Source of the DNA: Silene noctiflora
Taxonomy: Eukaryota > Streptophyta > Magnoliopsida > Caryophyllales > Caryophyllaceae
Reading direction: 5' to 3'
Assembly (NCBI GenBank): GCA_009801015.1
Contig: VHZZ01000003.1
Location: 843,634 to 895,649 of the forward strand
Length of the DNA stretch: 52,016 nucleotides
Shown here: piece by piece, positions 11,483 to 24,419 of the stretch
Layout: each line of letters opens with the position of its first letter
Numbering within the stretch: the stretch's first letter is position 1
Translations under genes and position numbers: made by a program
Notes under the pieces: model-generated
The model's database searches: none
Told to the model about the DNA's origin: nothing
The model's input: the letters and a program-made list of their open reading frames with translations, nothing else

Positions 11483-11829
11483 AGATGGATAACACGCAGT
11501 ACCGCTAATTCATACATAGGAACAACACAAATTTGAATTCACATGACAAAGGGAGTCTTGAAACCGATAACATATGTCTCGCACAGTTGCCTCGTGACTG
11601 AAAATAAGGCAACTCAGTCGATAATTTAGACAAATGAATGAACTATATATCGAGTATTTATTAAGAAAATTGGCCTTCACCTAGAAGAAGCAACGGCTCA
11701 AAACTCCTAGTTTCCTTGATTTTACCCTACCTAGAGAAGGAACCTTCATTGGTTTGAAAATGGACTAAGATAGGCTGAAAATAAATAGCGAAGAAACCGA
11801 AGAAAGGCTACATTCCCAGTATAAGAATA

Positions 11830-14800
11830 TCAGTTAGAATATGCAAACTTGGGAGGGAGAGTTAGAAGGGCTTCTTTGCCAGTAGCCTTCTGGGATGCCA
11901 TGCCTAAAGCGTAACCTAACGCCTTTGCTACTGGTATTGCCACTGCGTTTCCCACTTGCCGGTACCTGTTGCAAACACACCATTCCTTCAGAATTTCAGA
12001 TAATCACTAGATATCACTTTCCACTTATGCTGATGGGAACTCGCAGGTTTGTCCAAAGGTAGACTTCAAATGAATTGGTTTTTTTGAATAGTGGCACTCT
12101 TGACAGTTTTCTAGGCTAACAAGTATTGAACTAGGCTCACGAGTATAACGTCTCAATAAATTTACTATCTAAATTAGTTGACATCTGCACAATACACATT
12201 AAATATTTCTTGAAGACCAAGGACCACGTCTTACACACCTCGGCCATTGGTTGACATTGAATCATACTTCGTCTCATGACTCTCATCCATTTCTCTACGT
12301 ATACTTTCAGATTGATTTTTCATAATTAAACTAACCGGTATATTAGTGTAATTATGGTGCGTCCACCAGTTACCAAGTAAGAAAATATATTGAGGCAAAA
12401 TGTATTGAAACACAAAAACGTTACGTAAATAAGGAATGGACAAGACCGATCAAATTGGAAAAGTTTTTTAAAAAAATGGTGTGAATGGGTGTTTCTAAAG
12501 ACTGAAATTCTAATGTCAGGTACAAATAAGATTGCAAACAGTTCGGCTACTCAAAACTGGGTACAACGAGAACAAAAAAAGCCACGGAAGGAGAATAATT
12601 TTGAGTGAACTACTCTTAAAGTAGTCAAGCATGTATATTTAAAACAAAATGCTCAGTGACAAAGGATAACATAGAGCTAGGGTGAATATCTCACCTTTGC
12701 TTGACTGTTCCCCATAAACGAAAACTGTCAGGAAATCCTTGGAGCCTTGCACATTCGCGTATGGTGAGAACTCTGTCTTGTTCGGGATGCAACAAGGCCT
12801 AAAATTCCCACCCATTACAAGTCTGTCCAACAAAACACTTCCTTTTTAATAAGAACTGCAGTAGAACAATACCTGACAGTGGCAGTTTGGTGCGGTTACA
12901 ATCGTTGGCATAGTTTCATCCCACCAGAGTCTTGCAAATGGTCTGCATGTAAAGCCTATTTTTTTAACATGGATTTCGGGAGGAAATTTCTAAATATTCA
13001 CAGTGAGACAAGTCACCTTTTAGATTTGCCCTGCTCGAAAGTTAAGGCATACTCTGGAACCTGCAGTAAACCAAGAGTATCAAACTGTAAATGACTTTGT
13101 GCTAGCTAGTACCCAAATTAAATTTCAGATGACAACATGCACGAATTTTCTACCCCCTCATTTGCAGTAGGTTGTTTCCATTTACTTACTGCAATAGAAT
13201 TCAGAAAGGCGAAAGCAAGTGGCGTTGTGGGCATACTGGAATTAGATTACTTTGCTGTCCTATTAACTTCTAAGAGTGTGTCAAATAAAAAACTTCTAAG
13301 AGAATCAAAAACATAGTGCAAGCGGAATTAACGACCAGTTTGGGAGTTTTGGTCAGTTAAGATGAAAACCTTGTTCAAAACTAGATATGTACATAGCCTG
13401 TTGGAACGGGACAAAACAGAATGTCTGTACAACGAGTAGGAGTGTTGGATAATTTCCATTACAGTGGATATGGCCAATGAAACAAGATTAACGAGCTACA
13501 TGAAAGCAAACGATATTGTTTGGGGTGGCTACATGGGAGCAAACAGATATTGTTTTGGGTGACTACCAAATAGATATTTAGGAAAATTTGGTAATTACAG
13601 CCTATTATTATATACGGAGTATTCCAATTTTACAAATAACTATCTATAACAAAAAATAAATAAAAAATCAAAATATACTCCCTAATAAGTTTCTCTGTTC
13701 TTACAGATTACTACCGCAAATGCTTTCCAGGTTAAAAACAGACAAAGCTTGTACAAACATTGATCGGAAATCAGTTGGTAGAAATTTGTGAAAAGAAAAA
13801 AATGAACTTCCGGGATATCAAATTTTATACTCCGCATTTGTTTTATAGCAGGTAGGTATTACCAATTATTCTAAATATTTATGCTGAAGCAATATAGTCC
13901 CATTTCATGTAAGAAGCTCTGTACATACCATTGGTTTCCCTGAAGGCAAAAGTAGAGTTTTGAAAGATGGATCTCGTCGAACAACGTTATCATCTCCCAC
14001 AATTACGCCAGGGAGGTCCCTGAAATTTGCTCCCTGCAAAAATACTGCATAAAAGAACTACCCAAGACATTCAAAAATATCTTGCAATTACGTTTAAGGG
14101 AACATACCTTTTTTTGAGGAATCTTACAAACTCTAATGTAATCGTCCTCAAATAACTGAAAGGGTCGATGATCATACAATACAGGTTCTTCAGATTTTGA
14201 TGTACAACCTGTCATTTTTATAAACACAAGATAGTAAGAAGATATATCGTGGAGTATTTTATTTCTAAAAGTCAATTTCATAAACCGGCCACCAATAGAA
14301 AAACATTAAGTCGTTAATTACATTCGAAGAATATACCACCTCTCCTGGAGAAGGAATAAAAGACGAATGAAAGAAAAAAAATCAAATATCACATCAAATA
14401 GTGAAAATATGACAGCAAATTACCGCAATTATTTGATCGTATATACTTCTGGAACTCGGTTTCTGGAGGTCTACTGTATGGCATTTCATCCAGATTTTGG
14501 AAGTTTGTTACCTAGGAAATACGATTTATGTCAAAAATCTAACCTTTAGTATCCAGGCTGATGTAAATCACGAAAAAAAGTATCGAGTACAGTAGTGTTG
14601 CAGAACAGTAGAAGACTAGAAGTGGAATTAAGTCAACTCACCACAGGGAGATCGGAGATGGCATCACCTAGTAAGACGGCATCTTCCAGTTCAGGAGTTT
14701 GTTGGCCTTCTTCATAACCCACAAGATTACGCTACAACATCACGAGCTTTGATCAGATTGTAGATATTAACACACTTTTTTTTTTTCAAGCTTCATTTAC

Positions 14801-17800
14801 CAACATTACCTCAAATTCTGCCGGAGGCCAATATCGAACAACGGCGTCATGAGTGGGGAGTGGGAATTGGGGAAGTTCCTGCAGAATCCAAAAATGGAGT
14901 AGTCTTATAGGCAATTATCATTGAAAAGCAAATGTAATGAATTCAAGCGATGGGAGGAAATACTGAGCAACTAAGAAGTCAAAAAGACAGAATATATCAT
15001 TGGTGGCAAAAACTAAGCAAAAGAATAAGATTTTAACAATAAGCTGAACTCATTCACCTCACTAGGAAGAGCACCCCAAAAGAAGGCACGCAAACGAAAT
15101 TGAGGAACCCCATAACAACCAGCAGCAAGTATGCCAACTCTAGCCTGATAACGCATATGCACCAAACGACTCAAAGCATACCTACCAAGTGAACCCTTGT
15201 CGAACCTTAGGATATCAGTAACATTTTCCATCAAAACAAACTTAGGTTTTAAGTAATCCACTATGTCCATGAAGACTATGAGTTGACGATTCCTCTCATC
15301 GGATAATGGATCATCAACACATCTAAATCGGTTATACCCACTGATTCCTTGACATGGAGGTCCTCCACATATGACATCCACATCACCCTGGAATGAATCA
15401 TTTCATCATGCATTAGGAATGTGTAAATTTCAAGTGGAATTATGAATGTAATTAAATGCAGTAAATCAGTATCCACATCTAATTGTCAAGACGGAGAACT
15501 TACTGGAAGTGGTAATAGTTTCCTCTTGAACCCATTTATAACAAAATCTTGTATTAGCTCTTGACAATTACTGTGAGACAGATATTAATAAGTAAAGATG
15601 CATCTTAAAGAGTTGCAGCATCAAATTTTCTTAAGAGGAGCTAATAGATACCTCAACCCCTCTATCGGTTCCCATGTATCATCATCTGGACCATACCCTT
15701 TCCAGCGCACCTAACATAATAGCCAAAGTAGGAAAAAAAAAAAAAAAAATTATCATCAAACCACGGCATTATGTATTCAGCTTTACACCAGGCTTTATGG
15801 GAAAATCGAGACATTTTTTTGGTGTGTTCACTATCCATCTGAAATGAACTATAAAACAAGGAAATCAATGACTGCAACGTAGCCATAGTTTTAAAATATC
15901 AGTGGAGACATGCTCGCGTATTCAGTTGTTGTGGTCTGAACTCTGTCATTGCGGTTTAAAATTAAACCGGTACCGCCTTAAAATGCAGTCAGGGTAACCC
16001 TCAAAGCCTTAATAATTGGGTTAAAATGCATTGTAATATTTAATACCATGAATTATTTGCTTAATCAAGATATTCCAAATGGCGACTCAAAAAAGATATA
16101 AGATCATTTTTATTTAGGCTAAGACTCTAACCAAAATCATAGACTACGATAATACAGAAAGTTACTTGTAAAAAACCTTAAACTTCAGTTCTTGCTTTCC
16201 TGATCCGTCAGAATCACCATAACAAATGTCGAGCAAGCTTGAAACCTCTAATTCTTCAGGTGCCTCATCGCTATCGGAATGAGCATCTGCCTTGTTTTCA
16301 GGTAAATCTGGCAATATATCAGCAGGTGGAAAATGACTTTCGGTATTCTCCTTTACAAACTTTTTGCACAGCTTCTCCCAATGCTTCAATAATTCCAGAA
16401 AATCCTCTGCTGCTTCATTCCTAACCTTTTCATATAAGATATGCGCCAAGGGCAATGGCTAAATTAAACAACCAATATCTTTGACAAGTCTAGATTATAG
16501 ATTGAGTTGAACTGCTTACTTGTGTCTCAGAATGATTCAATTCTATGCTTTTGCATGCCGGACTGTCAAGGTCAATCGCCCATCGCTGACTCAAAGAATA
16601 AGATTCAGTGAATTAAATGCTAAAAATGGATACAAAATAAAGTACAGGCGGCCAGCTACTTCTGATTCTTTCTCCTTCTTTTTCTTATTTTTGGTCATTA
16701 ACAGATATCATAATATATAAAGTCACAACTTACCGTCACAAGATTAACACCAGAATGTCTGGCACCAATGCATAACCCGGTCGACATTGCCCCACATCCA
16801 GCATAAAGATCCAATAAGTTGTATGTTTCACAAATAGAACCATTCTCTAAAACAGGGGGGTTGGCAACAGAAAGGACAGGGTCCAGGCAATCGACTGATG
16901 GCATTTCAGAGTTCAAGACGCAGTTATCTACAGCAGCATAGATAAATAGCGTCAATTAAAGCAAAAAAGACGAACAAAGATAATAAGACAACTAATAACT
17001 TCAAGAAATCTTCATTACCTCTTGGTAAATTGCGGAATGTAGAATAATCCAAACAATACTCCATATCATAATAGTAGTCTGATGGTGGAAGAGAGCTCAA
17101 ATCAAATTTCAGCTGCAAAGCAACAGTTGGTTAGAAAAAGCTTGCGGGGATAGAAATATAATGCAATGATTCCTCTTTTTTGCTATTCAAAAGACCATTT
17201 ATCTATCAAGTATGAAGAATGATACCTCTGGTGAAATTTGTGTCACATTCAGTTTCGAGATTATGCAATCTAGCATGTTGTCATTTTCGATAGTAGAATA
17301 AAATATCCGTTTCTTGTCATGGAAAGAAGCTTCTTTTTTCATCACCTGGGACAATTACAACGTGAAATTGCTAAGAATATCATCAAATGTTTGATTGTTT
17401 GTTAAATTCCAAAATGACTAGTATATTCACCGTGTCCTCAGGTTTGTAGAACCACTGAACTCTGAAATAGTCGTCGTCCTCCATTGTTCGTAAGAACTCT
17501 ATTATCCTGCCGATATGCTTTTGCTTTCCATCTCCCTGTAAATCAAAAGAGGTAACGACCATTATAGATGTGATGCATTGAGAATTACCAGAATCTCTGA
17601 ACAGGGTGATTTAATGTTAGCAACTCACCCTTATTAGGGCACAATCACCAAGATGAAATACTTTTCCATTGATTTCTGCTTGGACGTAGTGGCATTTCAC
17701 ATTCAGAATTGGTTCATCTTCTTCTTTGTCACTGCAAACATGAATAATAATCAACGAATAAAGCAAAAAAGTATTTAACAACCAATGGGACACGGATGCA

Positions 17801-20786
17801 AGCACTAAGAAGATGCAAGCATGTGACAACCAGATAATAGTAAGACATAACCACAGAGATAAGACAGATAATCACGCACTTTCCTGACAAACTCCGGCTT
17901 TTATTTCTTCTATTCTGCATAGCTTCAAAGCATTCATATTCAGAACTGGGTAGTAAGGTACAATATGAGTAAAAATAAGAACAAAAAAGCATTCGCCACA
18001 TAATGCAGTCACTAAAAGACCAAAGCAGTAATGTCTCATGAATTTGAATTTGCAAATTCAACTTAACAAGGGAACAGGGAATGGGGTAAAAATGAAAAAT
18101 AAGGTAAGTTGCCAACAAGATTTCGTAACCTGCATTTTTTCCTGATATCAGAATGCCGATATTACTTTTTTTTAACATATCCACATGAATGCCTCTTTTT
18201 AAATCAAATTATTTGTCGTCATTCTTAGTCAATCCTGCCAAAACCAAAATCTGTGGTACACACGGCCTTGCTCTCACCGCCTCACCGGTACGAGTTATGA
18301 CTTGTTGCTCATTCTTGAACTGTTCACATATACTCCACTAACTCCATATTAAGAAATCACCATTCACCACTATCTCATTAGCTAGTCTCACTAAAGCAGG
18401 TAGACATCAGGAAAATCTAAACTGATTCAGAAAGTGGAGGTTACTGGTTAGGTCCATTTGAAACCCAAAAACTAATTACTCGTATATTAACTGATGATCC
18501 TCGTCTCTTAGATACATCCCTGTGCTTCAAGTGTATCCGAATGCTTTTTAGCCAGAAGAAAACCAATGGTATATTGCATTTTTGTTGAGACTAGATCACC
18601 AAGAAATTACTTAGAGACATGAAATTGCCTGACGTCCAGATTCCAGAACATTGGATGCGCATCATCTCATTCTTATGCCTACTTAATCTATCTAGGCATA
18701 TAATGCAATTTCCCAACCAATAAATTGCAAATGTACTCCCCATAAAAAACATGCTCGTAGAACTCAAAAATTAACAGGACTATATTCAAACACTGAGTTT
18801 GTACAAGACGTTTTCATTCAGTTATAGGATTAAGTGGTCGTTATCAAGTGAGACCGTCACATATAAGTTTTTAAGACATTCGAAAACTCCAAGTATGAAA
18901 ATATAAAAACATGAAAGGAAGAGTTTGCATAATAATTTGACCTTCAATTCATAGCGCCAGCGCCATTGTTGCTGAGCCTCCTCCTCAGCAACTGGATCCC
19001 CTACAAAGAAACATTTACTATTTGCACGCCTCTTCTCCTTCTCAATGGGAGACAAAACATCGATCTTATTACTACTATTCTCTATCCTTTCCTTAGTCAT
19101 TTTCTTCTTTTTCTTCACTAACAACTTGATTTCATCATCATAGACATCATCATCAAGCTTTAAAGACGATGGTAATTCCCTTGGTGAACGCCTCAACACC
19201 TTTTCTTCATCAATTTCCTCCAAATTCCCGTCCATTGACCTAGACGGGCTTCTTAGTTCACTTTCCTCCCCACTTTTTTCTACCATTGGTGATGACCTAA
19301 ACGAGCATCTCCTTAACTTTTCCTCCCCTACATTCCTAAAATCCTTCGCCATTGACGATTTAAGAGAGCCCCTCAATTGCCTACCTCCACCATTCTCCCC
19401 CGAATTCCCTAAGATTGGTGAGGTCGGCCCACACATAAACAACCTTCCTTTCTCCCCATTTCGTCCCACATTACCCCCCATCGACAACCTAGGCGAGCTT
19501 CTCAATTGCTTACCTCCCTCAATCTTCCTCGGATTTTCCACCTTTGATAAGCTCGGACTACGTATCAACATCTCTTTCACCCCATTTTTCCCGACATTCT
19601 CCACCGTTGGCGACCTAATTAACCTCCTCACTTCTCCAACTTTACCACCATTTTCCGCCACAGTTGACTTTTGTGCCCTCTTCCCCTCCTTTACCTCCCC
19701 ATTTTCCGTCTTTAACAACCTAGGCGAACATCTCAACCCTAATTTCACCCCATTTCCCTCCACATCCCCAACCACAGATAACCTATCCGCATTTCTCACC
19801 ACCTTCTTCCCCTCATTTCTACCCACATTGTCCCCCATTGATGACTTATTCGACTGTCTCAACCCTAATTTCACCCCATTTNCCTCCACATCCCCAACCA
19901 TAGATAACCTATCCGCGCTTCTCACCACCTTCTTCCCCTCATTTCTACCCACATTGTCCCCTATTGATGACTTATTCGACCGTCTCAACCCTAATTTCCC
20001 CCCATTTTCCGACTTTGACGATCTAGGCAGGCTTTTCACCCCCATTTTCCCCTTATTTCTACGTACATTGTCCTTCACCGTTCTCCCCTCAATTCTACTC
20101 CCATTTTCCGCCATTGACAATCTAGGCGAGTGCCTTAAGCCTAATTTTACCCGATTTTCCGCCATTGACGACCTATCCAAGCTTCTCACCATCCTCCTCC
20201 CCTCAGTTTTACCTACATTTTCCCCATATTCCGATCTCAACACCTTCCCCTCACTCACCTCAACATCTCCCCTTTTCCGCTTCCGATTCCGACTCGGACT
20301 CCGACTCCCACTCCGAACAACAACCTTCCTCGACGATCTCAAACACCTAACACTAAAATCAGCTTCCTCTAAACAAACCCTAGCCAACTCACACGCCTTC
20401 TTCTCCGACACCACCGTATCCGGCAGCTTCACCAACGCACTCCTCCCGCATTTTCCGGTGGCAATACCAGCCTCATCCACCACCACCCTCGGCGATCGCC
20501 GTATCACGTCAGTCTTCACGGCGGCGCAATCCGTCAACATCAGCATCGGCGGCGTCGCCGATGACGAATATGTCGTCGGTGGTGGTAATGGTGGCGGTGG
20601 TGGTTCCGCATTGTCGGGAGAATAGACGTCGAGTGGTTCAGGATTGATGAAATCGAGGTCGTGAATATGTGGATATAATGCGAGAGTTAGGGAAGGTGAA
20701 GGTGAGGGTGTGGGAGGAGAGAGAGTAGTATGAGTCTGAGTGTGAGTGTTTGTCGGTGATCTTGGAGGTGGTGATGGTTGGTGCAT
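11830..20786 (-). CDS. CMT2: chromomethylase, CMT2 type (DNA cytosine-5 methyltransferase with BAH and chromodomain)
   Basis: Twenty-one exons join in phase, 5' to 3': 20786-18942, 17914-17880, 17731-17629, 17535-17431, 17345-17226, 17112-17019, 16927-16734, 16585-16520, 16458-16177, 15710-15652, 15570-15504, 15387-15058, 14878-14810, 14731-14642, 14511-14424, 14208-14108, 14033-13929, 13060-13017, 12942-12873, 12798-12695 and 11965-11830; ~1368 aa. Exon 1 codes a 615-aa low-complexity, basic N-terminus with many RSPR-like motifs. A BAH domain follows (~627-765), then methyltransferase motif I ([15 protein letters not shown], ~805), a chromodomain (~924-970, [15 protein letters not shown]), motif IV with the catalytic Cys (GGPPCQG, ~1002), motif VI (MENV), motif VIII ([16 protein letters not shown]) and motif X ([12 protein letters not shown]). 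The long N-terminus and the WRWRYELK block before the BAH domain favour CMT2 over the shorter CMT3. CMT2 is known to methylate CHH/CHG sites in H3K9me2 chromatin. All catalytic motifs look intact. Confidence 0.93.
19735..20000 (-). repeat. 126-bp (42-aa) tandem repeat within CMT2 exon 1
   Basis: The plus-strand word AACCCTAATTTC recurs at 19735, 19861 and 19987, exactly 126 bases apart. Copies 1 and 2 are almost identical; copy 3 is partial. The encoded unit includes [11 protein letters not shown] and NGVKLGLR. Weaker versions of the same unit (SMAENG..., RSPR) recur across residues ~200-500, so the whole N-terminus seems built from one expanding motif. The N at 19882 lies inside this repeat, probably because of assembly ambiguity. 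Confidence 0.88.
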
Positions 20787-20941
20787 GGTTGTTGGAGGTG
20801 TGTTAATGGCGGAAAATGGTGGTCGAGGATGATGGTGGGTGGAGTACTGGAGTGGAGAGGAGCGGGGAGTATTAGTAGAGGGGACTCTAGGACGGTTTCT
20901 TTCGGGTCTTCTCCGATCTTTTTTTTTTTGTTGACCAAATT
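20787..20941 (-). promoter_or_regulatory. probable CMT2 5' leader
   Basis: DNA directly upstream of the CMT2 ATG. On the minus strand it is pyrimidine-rich and contains an A10-type run (20921-20930), as plant leaders often are. No TATA box was assigned. Confidence 0.35.
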
Positions 20942-21085
20942 ATATCCATGTGGGATCTTGTTCGATTCGTCTTTACGAATATATTATAAATATCTAACTC
21001 TTATAATTTTTGCAAATACGTAACTAACGATATTTACCGCGTAAAACACGCGTTGGCAAACGTGAAAAAGCAAAGTGGTAGTGTG
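20942..21085 (+). repeat. left arm of a distant inverted repeat next to the CMT2 start
   Basis: Contains GTGGGATCTTGTTCGATTCG, then TGCAAATACGTAACTAACGA and GGCAAACGTGAAAAAGCAAA. The same words occur in order, reverse complemented, at 23300-23475. Similarity covers ~150 bp with scattered mismatches. It begins ~155 bp upstream of the CMT2 ATG. Confidence 0.8.
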
Positions 21086-21815
21086 AAGTTGAAGGGAGGG
21101 AGTAAAATTTAGAAGATTCTCATTGGCTTCTTAAATTTAGGAAGTTAGGAAAAAACAAATTCTCTTTTTCACTGGTAAGACCCACGATTATATCAATAAC
21201 AATAATTATTTACTCTCTTTCCTACTTTTAATCTTCTCCTATTTTCTATTCTATATTATACGACATATATATTTATATATTATATGATTTTGTTTCATAT
21301 AATATGATGATGATAATTTTATATTACATGATATATTGATTAAATGATGATAATATAGACAAACAAATTCGTATCATTATACACCAATTTTAACACAATA
21401 ATATCTTCATGAAAAAAAATCCAATAAAATTAATTATCGGGAAAAAAAATTATGAANAGTTATTTTGCATGCGGAAAAAATCTTAATCATTGGAAAAAAT
21501 TTCGGCTTTATTTAATATATGTACTGTTTTTTCAATTAATTTTAACGGACCTATTTTCAGAGTCTCAATTTGTTTACTTTAGATTAAAAACACAAATAAA
21601 TAATGTTTAGATCATCATATATTTTTATCGTTTACTATCCGACTTAAGGTTAAGACGAGTCAATATTTTAATTTTCCATGCGAAATGCTTTTGTTTTGCC
21701 TTATTCATCCTACTTATATATATTTGACCTGTCTTAAACTTGAGACAAATAGTGTGGTATTAAATAAGAATTTGTGTATTTTTATAATGTCGAGCTAATA
21801 CGTTGTTTTTACTTA
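21086..21815. other. AT-rich intergenic, no gene seen
   Basis: Very AT-rich sequence, with one N at 21457. Nothing protein-like is seen. Confidence 0.5.
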
Positions 21816-21819
21816 CGTC

Positions 21820-22102
21820 GGCGGTTCTGGTGGGGTGCAGGGGGTTCATCTGCATCCCTTTCCCGAAAAATAAGTAGAGTATTTTTTAGTAAAGTAGCAC
21901 ATAAGTTATGTGGATCTAGTGGTTACTAAGACTATTTCTTAGTTAGAGGTCTGGTTATATCCTCGTATTGAACAATTTTTATTTAATGTTATATATCATA
22001 CATTTTGTCCAACTAAACAATATTATTTTTCATATAACTCGATATTTTTATTGTTAAAAATTTTTACGCACCCTCTTCCATCAAATTCTAGAACCGCCTC
22101 TG
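21820..22102. mobile_element. small element with GCGGTTCTGG...CTAGAACCGC ends
   Basis: The left part has GGCGGTTCTGGTGGGGTGCA and the right part ends TTCTAGAACCGCC; the two are inverted. A tRNA-promoter-like segment (TCTAGTGGTTACTAAG then GAGGTCTGG) lies inside, so a SINE-like origin is possible. Target duplications were not resolved. Right-end-like fragments (GGCTCCGCCACT, GGTTCCGCCACT) recur near 28749 and 42480. Confidence 0.45.
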
Positions 22103-22222
22103 CGTCTAAGTTAAGCGTATAATTTCTCTTTACTTTCGGTATAACTGTAATCCTAAAATCATATTTTAATAAGTACATTCACCTTCTTATTGATTTTTCA
22201 ATTTTAATTTAATAAAATTCAA

Positions 22223-22254
22223 CCCGTGCATTTTTTGCACCGGCGTAAAACTAG
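22223..22254 (+). mobile_element. Helitron-like 3' terminus
   Basis: A stem CCCGTGCA / TGCACCGG (one-base bulge) is followed by CGTAAAA and then CTAG with T next. A hairpin a few bases before CTRR-T is the diagnostic 3' end of plant Helitrons. The body would extend to the left; the TC 5' end was not located. Confidence 0.6.
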
Positions 22255-22821
22255 TTATGTTATAATTTTCCGGTTTCATTTGATCGAATACGTTTTTAAA
22301 ATGTACATGTAGATAAAATTAGGATATAAGAGAAATGATTTCTCTATCTTGATTTTCTTTTGTTTTCATTATTCTCGATTATTTCTTTACATTTTCATTA
22401 TCTTGATATCTTCATTATTTCTTAAGTTTTCGGTGTAATTTTGTAAAATGTTGTTTTTGCTTTCAAACCTAGCTTGTTTTCGTAATTTTTTTTTCTAAAT
22501 TCAAAAATTCAAAAAAGTCAATATTTTATTAAAATATACCAAATTTTTTCACTCATTTATATATTTTTATTTTTTCACGATAATGTTAAATAGCAGCATT
22601 TAAGTAATTAAAACCTTCTAAATTTAGTATTAATATAGAAAATAATGACAAAATTACACCAAAATTGATGCAATTAATAACAACGTTTAAGTATTAATTT
22701 CCTTTTCTAACCCTTAAATATAACTCTTATATAATTGTATTTATCATTTTACTTTTTATATGTAATTACTTTTTATAAATCATGACTAAAATTTTTGTTC
22801 CTTTTACATGTTTTCATAAAA
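22255..22821. other. AT-rich intergenic, no gene seen
   Basis: Low-complexity AT-rich sequence between the Helitron end and the next MITE. Confidence 0.5.
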
Positions 22822-23010
22822 CACAAATTCTCATTGAAGACGAGTATATCCGTCTTCAATGAAAACGGGTCGGATCCTTTCTTACAAGGAGGCAAGTTGA
22901 GGGAAGGGCAAGTGGGGATCCATTTGGTTTCCCACTTGCCTCCTTGTGAGAGGGGATCCAACCCATCTTCATTGAAAACAGATATATCCCGTCTTCAATG
23001 AGACGAACTG
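22822..23010. mobile_element. Mutator-type MITE, 189 bp
   Basis: Begins CACAAATTCTCATTGAAGAC and ends AGACGAACTG. The 9-bp flanks TTCATAAAA (22813-22821) and TTCACAAAA (23011-23019) differ at one base. The body folds almost completely: ACAAGGAGGCAAG pairs with CTTGCCTCCTTGT in the centre. It belongs to the family described in the findings. Confidence 0.85.
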
Positions 23011-23299
23011 TTCACAAAATCGTTCCTTCCAACAAAAAAAAGAGAAACTATAAAATAAGACGGTTTCATACAAACGTTTCATAATATGACATCGTTAAGA
23101 GTATTTAACATTTGGGCAAGTAAGGGGTGAAGAAGGTGGATTAGGTGAGGTATGGTGAATAGTTAAAAAGTTTGGTCTGCCACTATTCACTATAAAAAAA
23201 GAAAAAAAAAACATTTGAAACATGAAAATGGGTGAGGTTGTTAACACTTGGCTACTGTACTGTGGTCCCTTTTTGTAGTGATGCAGTCATGTTTGCCTC

Positions 23300-23475
23300 T
23301 TTGGTTGTATTCTCCGTTCAACTTCATTCTATCACTTTACTTTTTCACGTTTGTCAACGCGTATTTTATGTGTTAAATATCGTTAGTTACGTATTTGCAA
23401 AAATTATGAAAGTTAGATATTTTTAATGTACTCGTAAAGACGAATCAAACAAGATCTCACATGAATATATTTTAA
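23300..23475 (-). repeat. right arm of the distant inverted repeat (pairs with 20942-21085)
   Basis: Reverse complement carries TTTGATTCGTCTTTACGAGT, TGCAAATACGTAACTAACGA and GACAAACGTGAAAAAGTAAA in the same order as the arm beside CMT2. Either the two are arms of one ~2.5-kb element or two independent copies of a dispersed repeat. Confidence 0.8.
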
Positions 23476-23815
23476 CATATGTATTGAGAAAAAATTAGAA
23501 TAAAATATACTTTTATCAAAGTAAAGGATATAGCAAATTCACCATTTTCAACAAGTCGGCTTTTATATTCTGAAATAAAAGAAACCGTTGGTATCTTTGA
23601 CGGTCATGATTTGTACGGCTTCAAATATGTGATTTATGATAAAAAGTAATCATTCATACTGATCACATTTTTTTTCATAGAAATGGTCATATTTGAGTAT
23701 TAAGTCCGTAACAATTTATGACGAAAAAAGTCGTCACAAATGAGATTTTGTGTAAAAGAAAATTGAGGTTGACTGACTAAGATTTTTGCTTTATTTAGAC
23801 TAAGCTATTTTCAGA

Positions 23816-24017
23816 CACAAATTCTCCCTCGTGACGGAGGTACCAGTCGCAAGCTTGTGACGGGTACCACTTTGTCTCACAAAAGACCCATGAGAGGAGA
23901 GAGGAGAGAGGAAAGCAAATGGGGGGTGCCCCACCTTTTGCTTTATTCGTTTTGTGAGACAAAGTACCTGTCGCAAGGATTTATGACGGGTACCTCCGTC
24001 ACAAGGGAGACTAGCTG
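23816..24017. mobile_element. Mutator-type MITE, 202 bp
   Basis: Begins CACAAATTCTCCCTCGTGAC and ends GGGAGACTAGCTG. It is flanked by perfect 9-bp repeats ATTTTCAGA (23807-23815, 24018-24026). Inner arms GACGGAGGTACC / GGTACCTCCGTC. Confidence 0.92.
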
Positions 24018-24128
24018 ATTTTCAGACGGTTAAAGGCTGCTCTCTATTCATGCTAACACTGACGCCCTCACGCGGTGTTGGACTGTTTTCTACTGTGCGT
24101 AGACGCATTAACAAATTTAATTTCATCA

Positions 24129-24385
24129 CAAATTCTTATTTTAGACGGGCAATTTTCCGTCTGAAATAAGACGGATAAAATGTTGTCTTTTTTAATAAAA
24201 TGTACTTAGTAACTATTTAATGATAAAATGTTACAACAAGAGTTGTCACTTTTTACCCTGAAAATGATATGAAAATAATGGTAACATGTAAACATGTTAT
24301 CAGAAAATAGCAACATTTTATTAAAAAAGACAACATATTATCCGTCTTATTTTAGACGGAAAATAGTCCGTCTGAAACAAATTTT
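24129..24385. mobile_element. foldback element with ~70-bp arms
   Basis: The left arm holds TTTTCCGTCTGAAATAAGAC then GGATAAAATGTTGTCTTTTT. The right arm, reverse complemented, holds TTTTCCGTCTAAAATAAGAC then GGATAATATGTTGTCTTTTT. The target duplication is unclear. The outer left end (CACAAATTCTTATTTTAGAC) resembles the other MITEs here. Confidence 0.75.
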
Positions 24386-24419
24386 ATATAGAGTATCATA
24401 AAGGAGTGAGAATCAATTT

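Noticed and set aside
15013..15381. Separate small methyltransferase gene
   Set aside because: It is exon 12 of CMT2 read into its intron; splice sites join it in phase to flanking exons.
19828..20625. 265-codon plus-strand frame opposite CMT2 exon 1
   Set aside because: It is the antisense shadow of a repetitive coding exon; its Pro/Ser/Leu-rich translation matches no family, while the minus strand joins a complete CMT2.
22773..23001. Overlapping opposite-strand frames of 62 and 68 codons
   Set aside because: They read the two strands of a near-perfect hairpin MITE.
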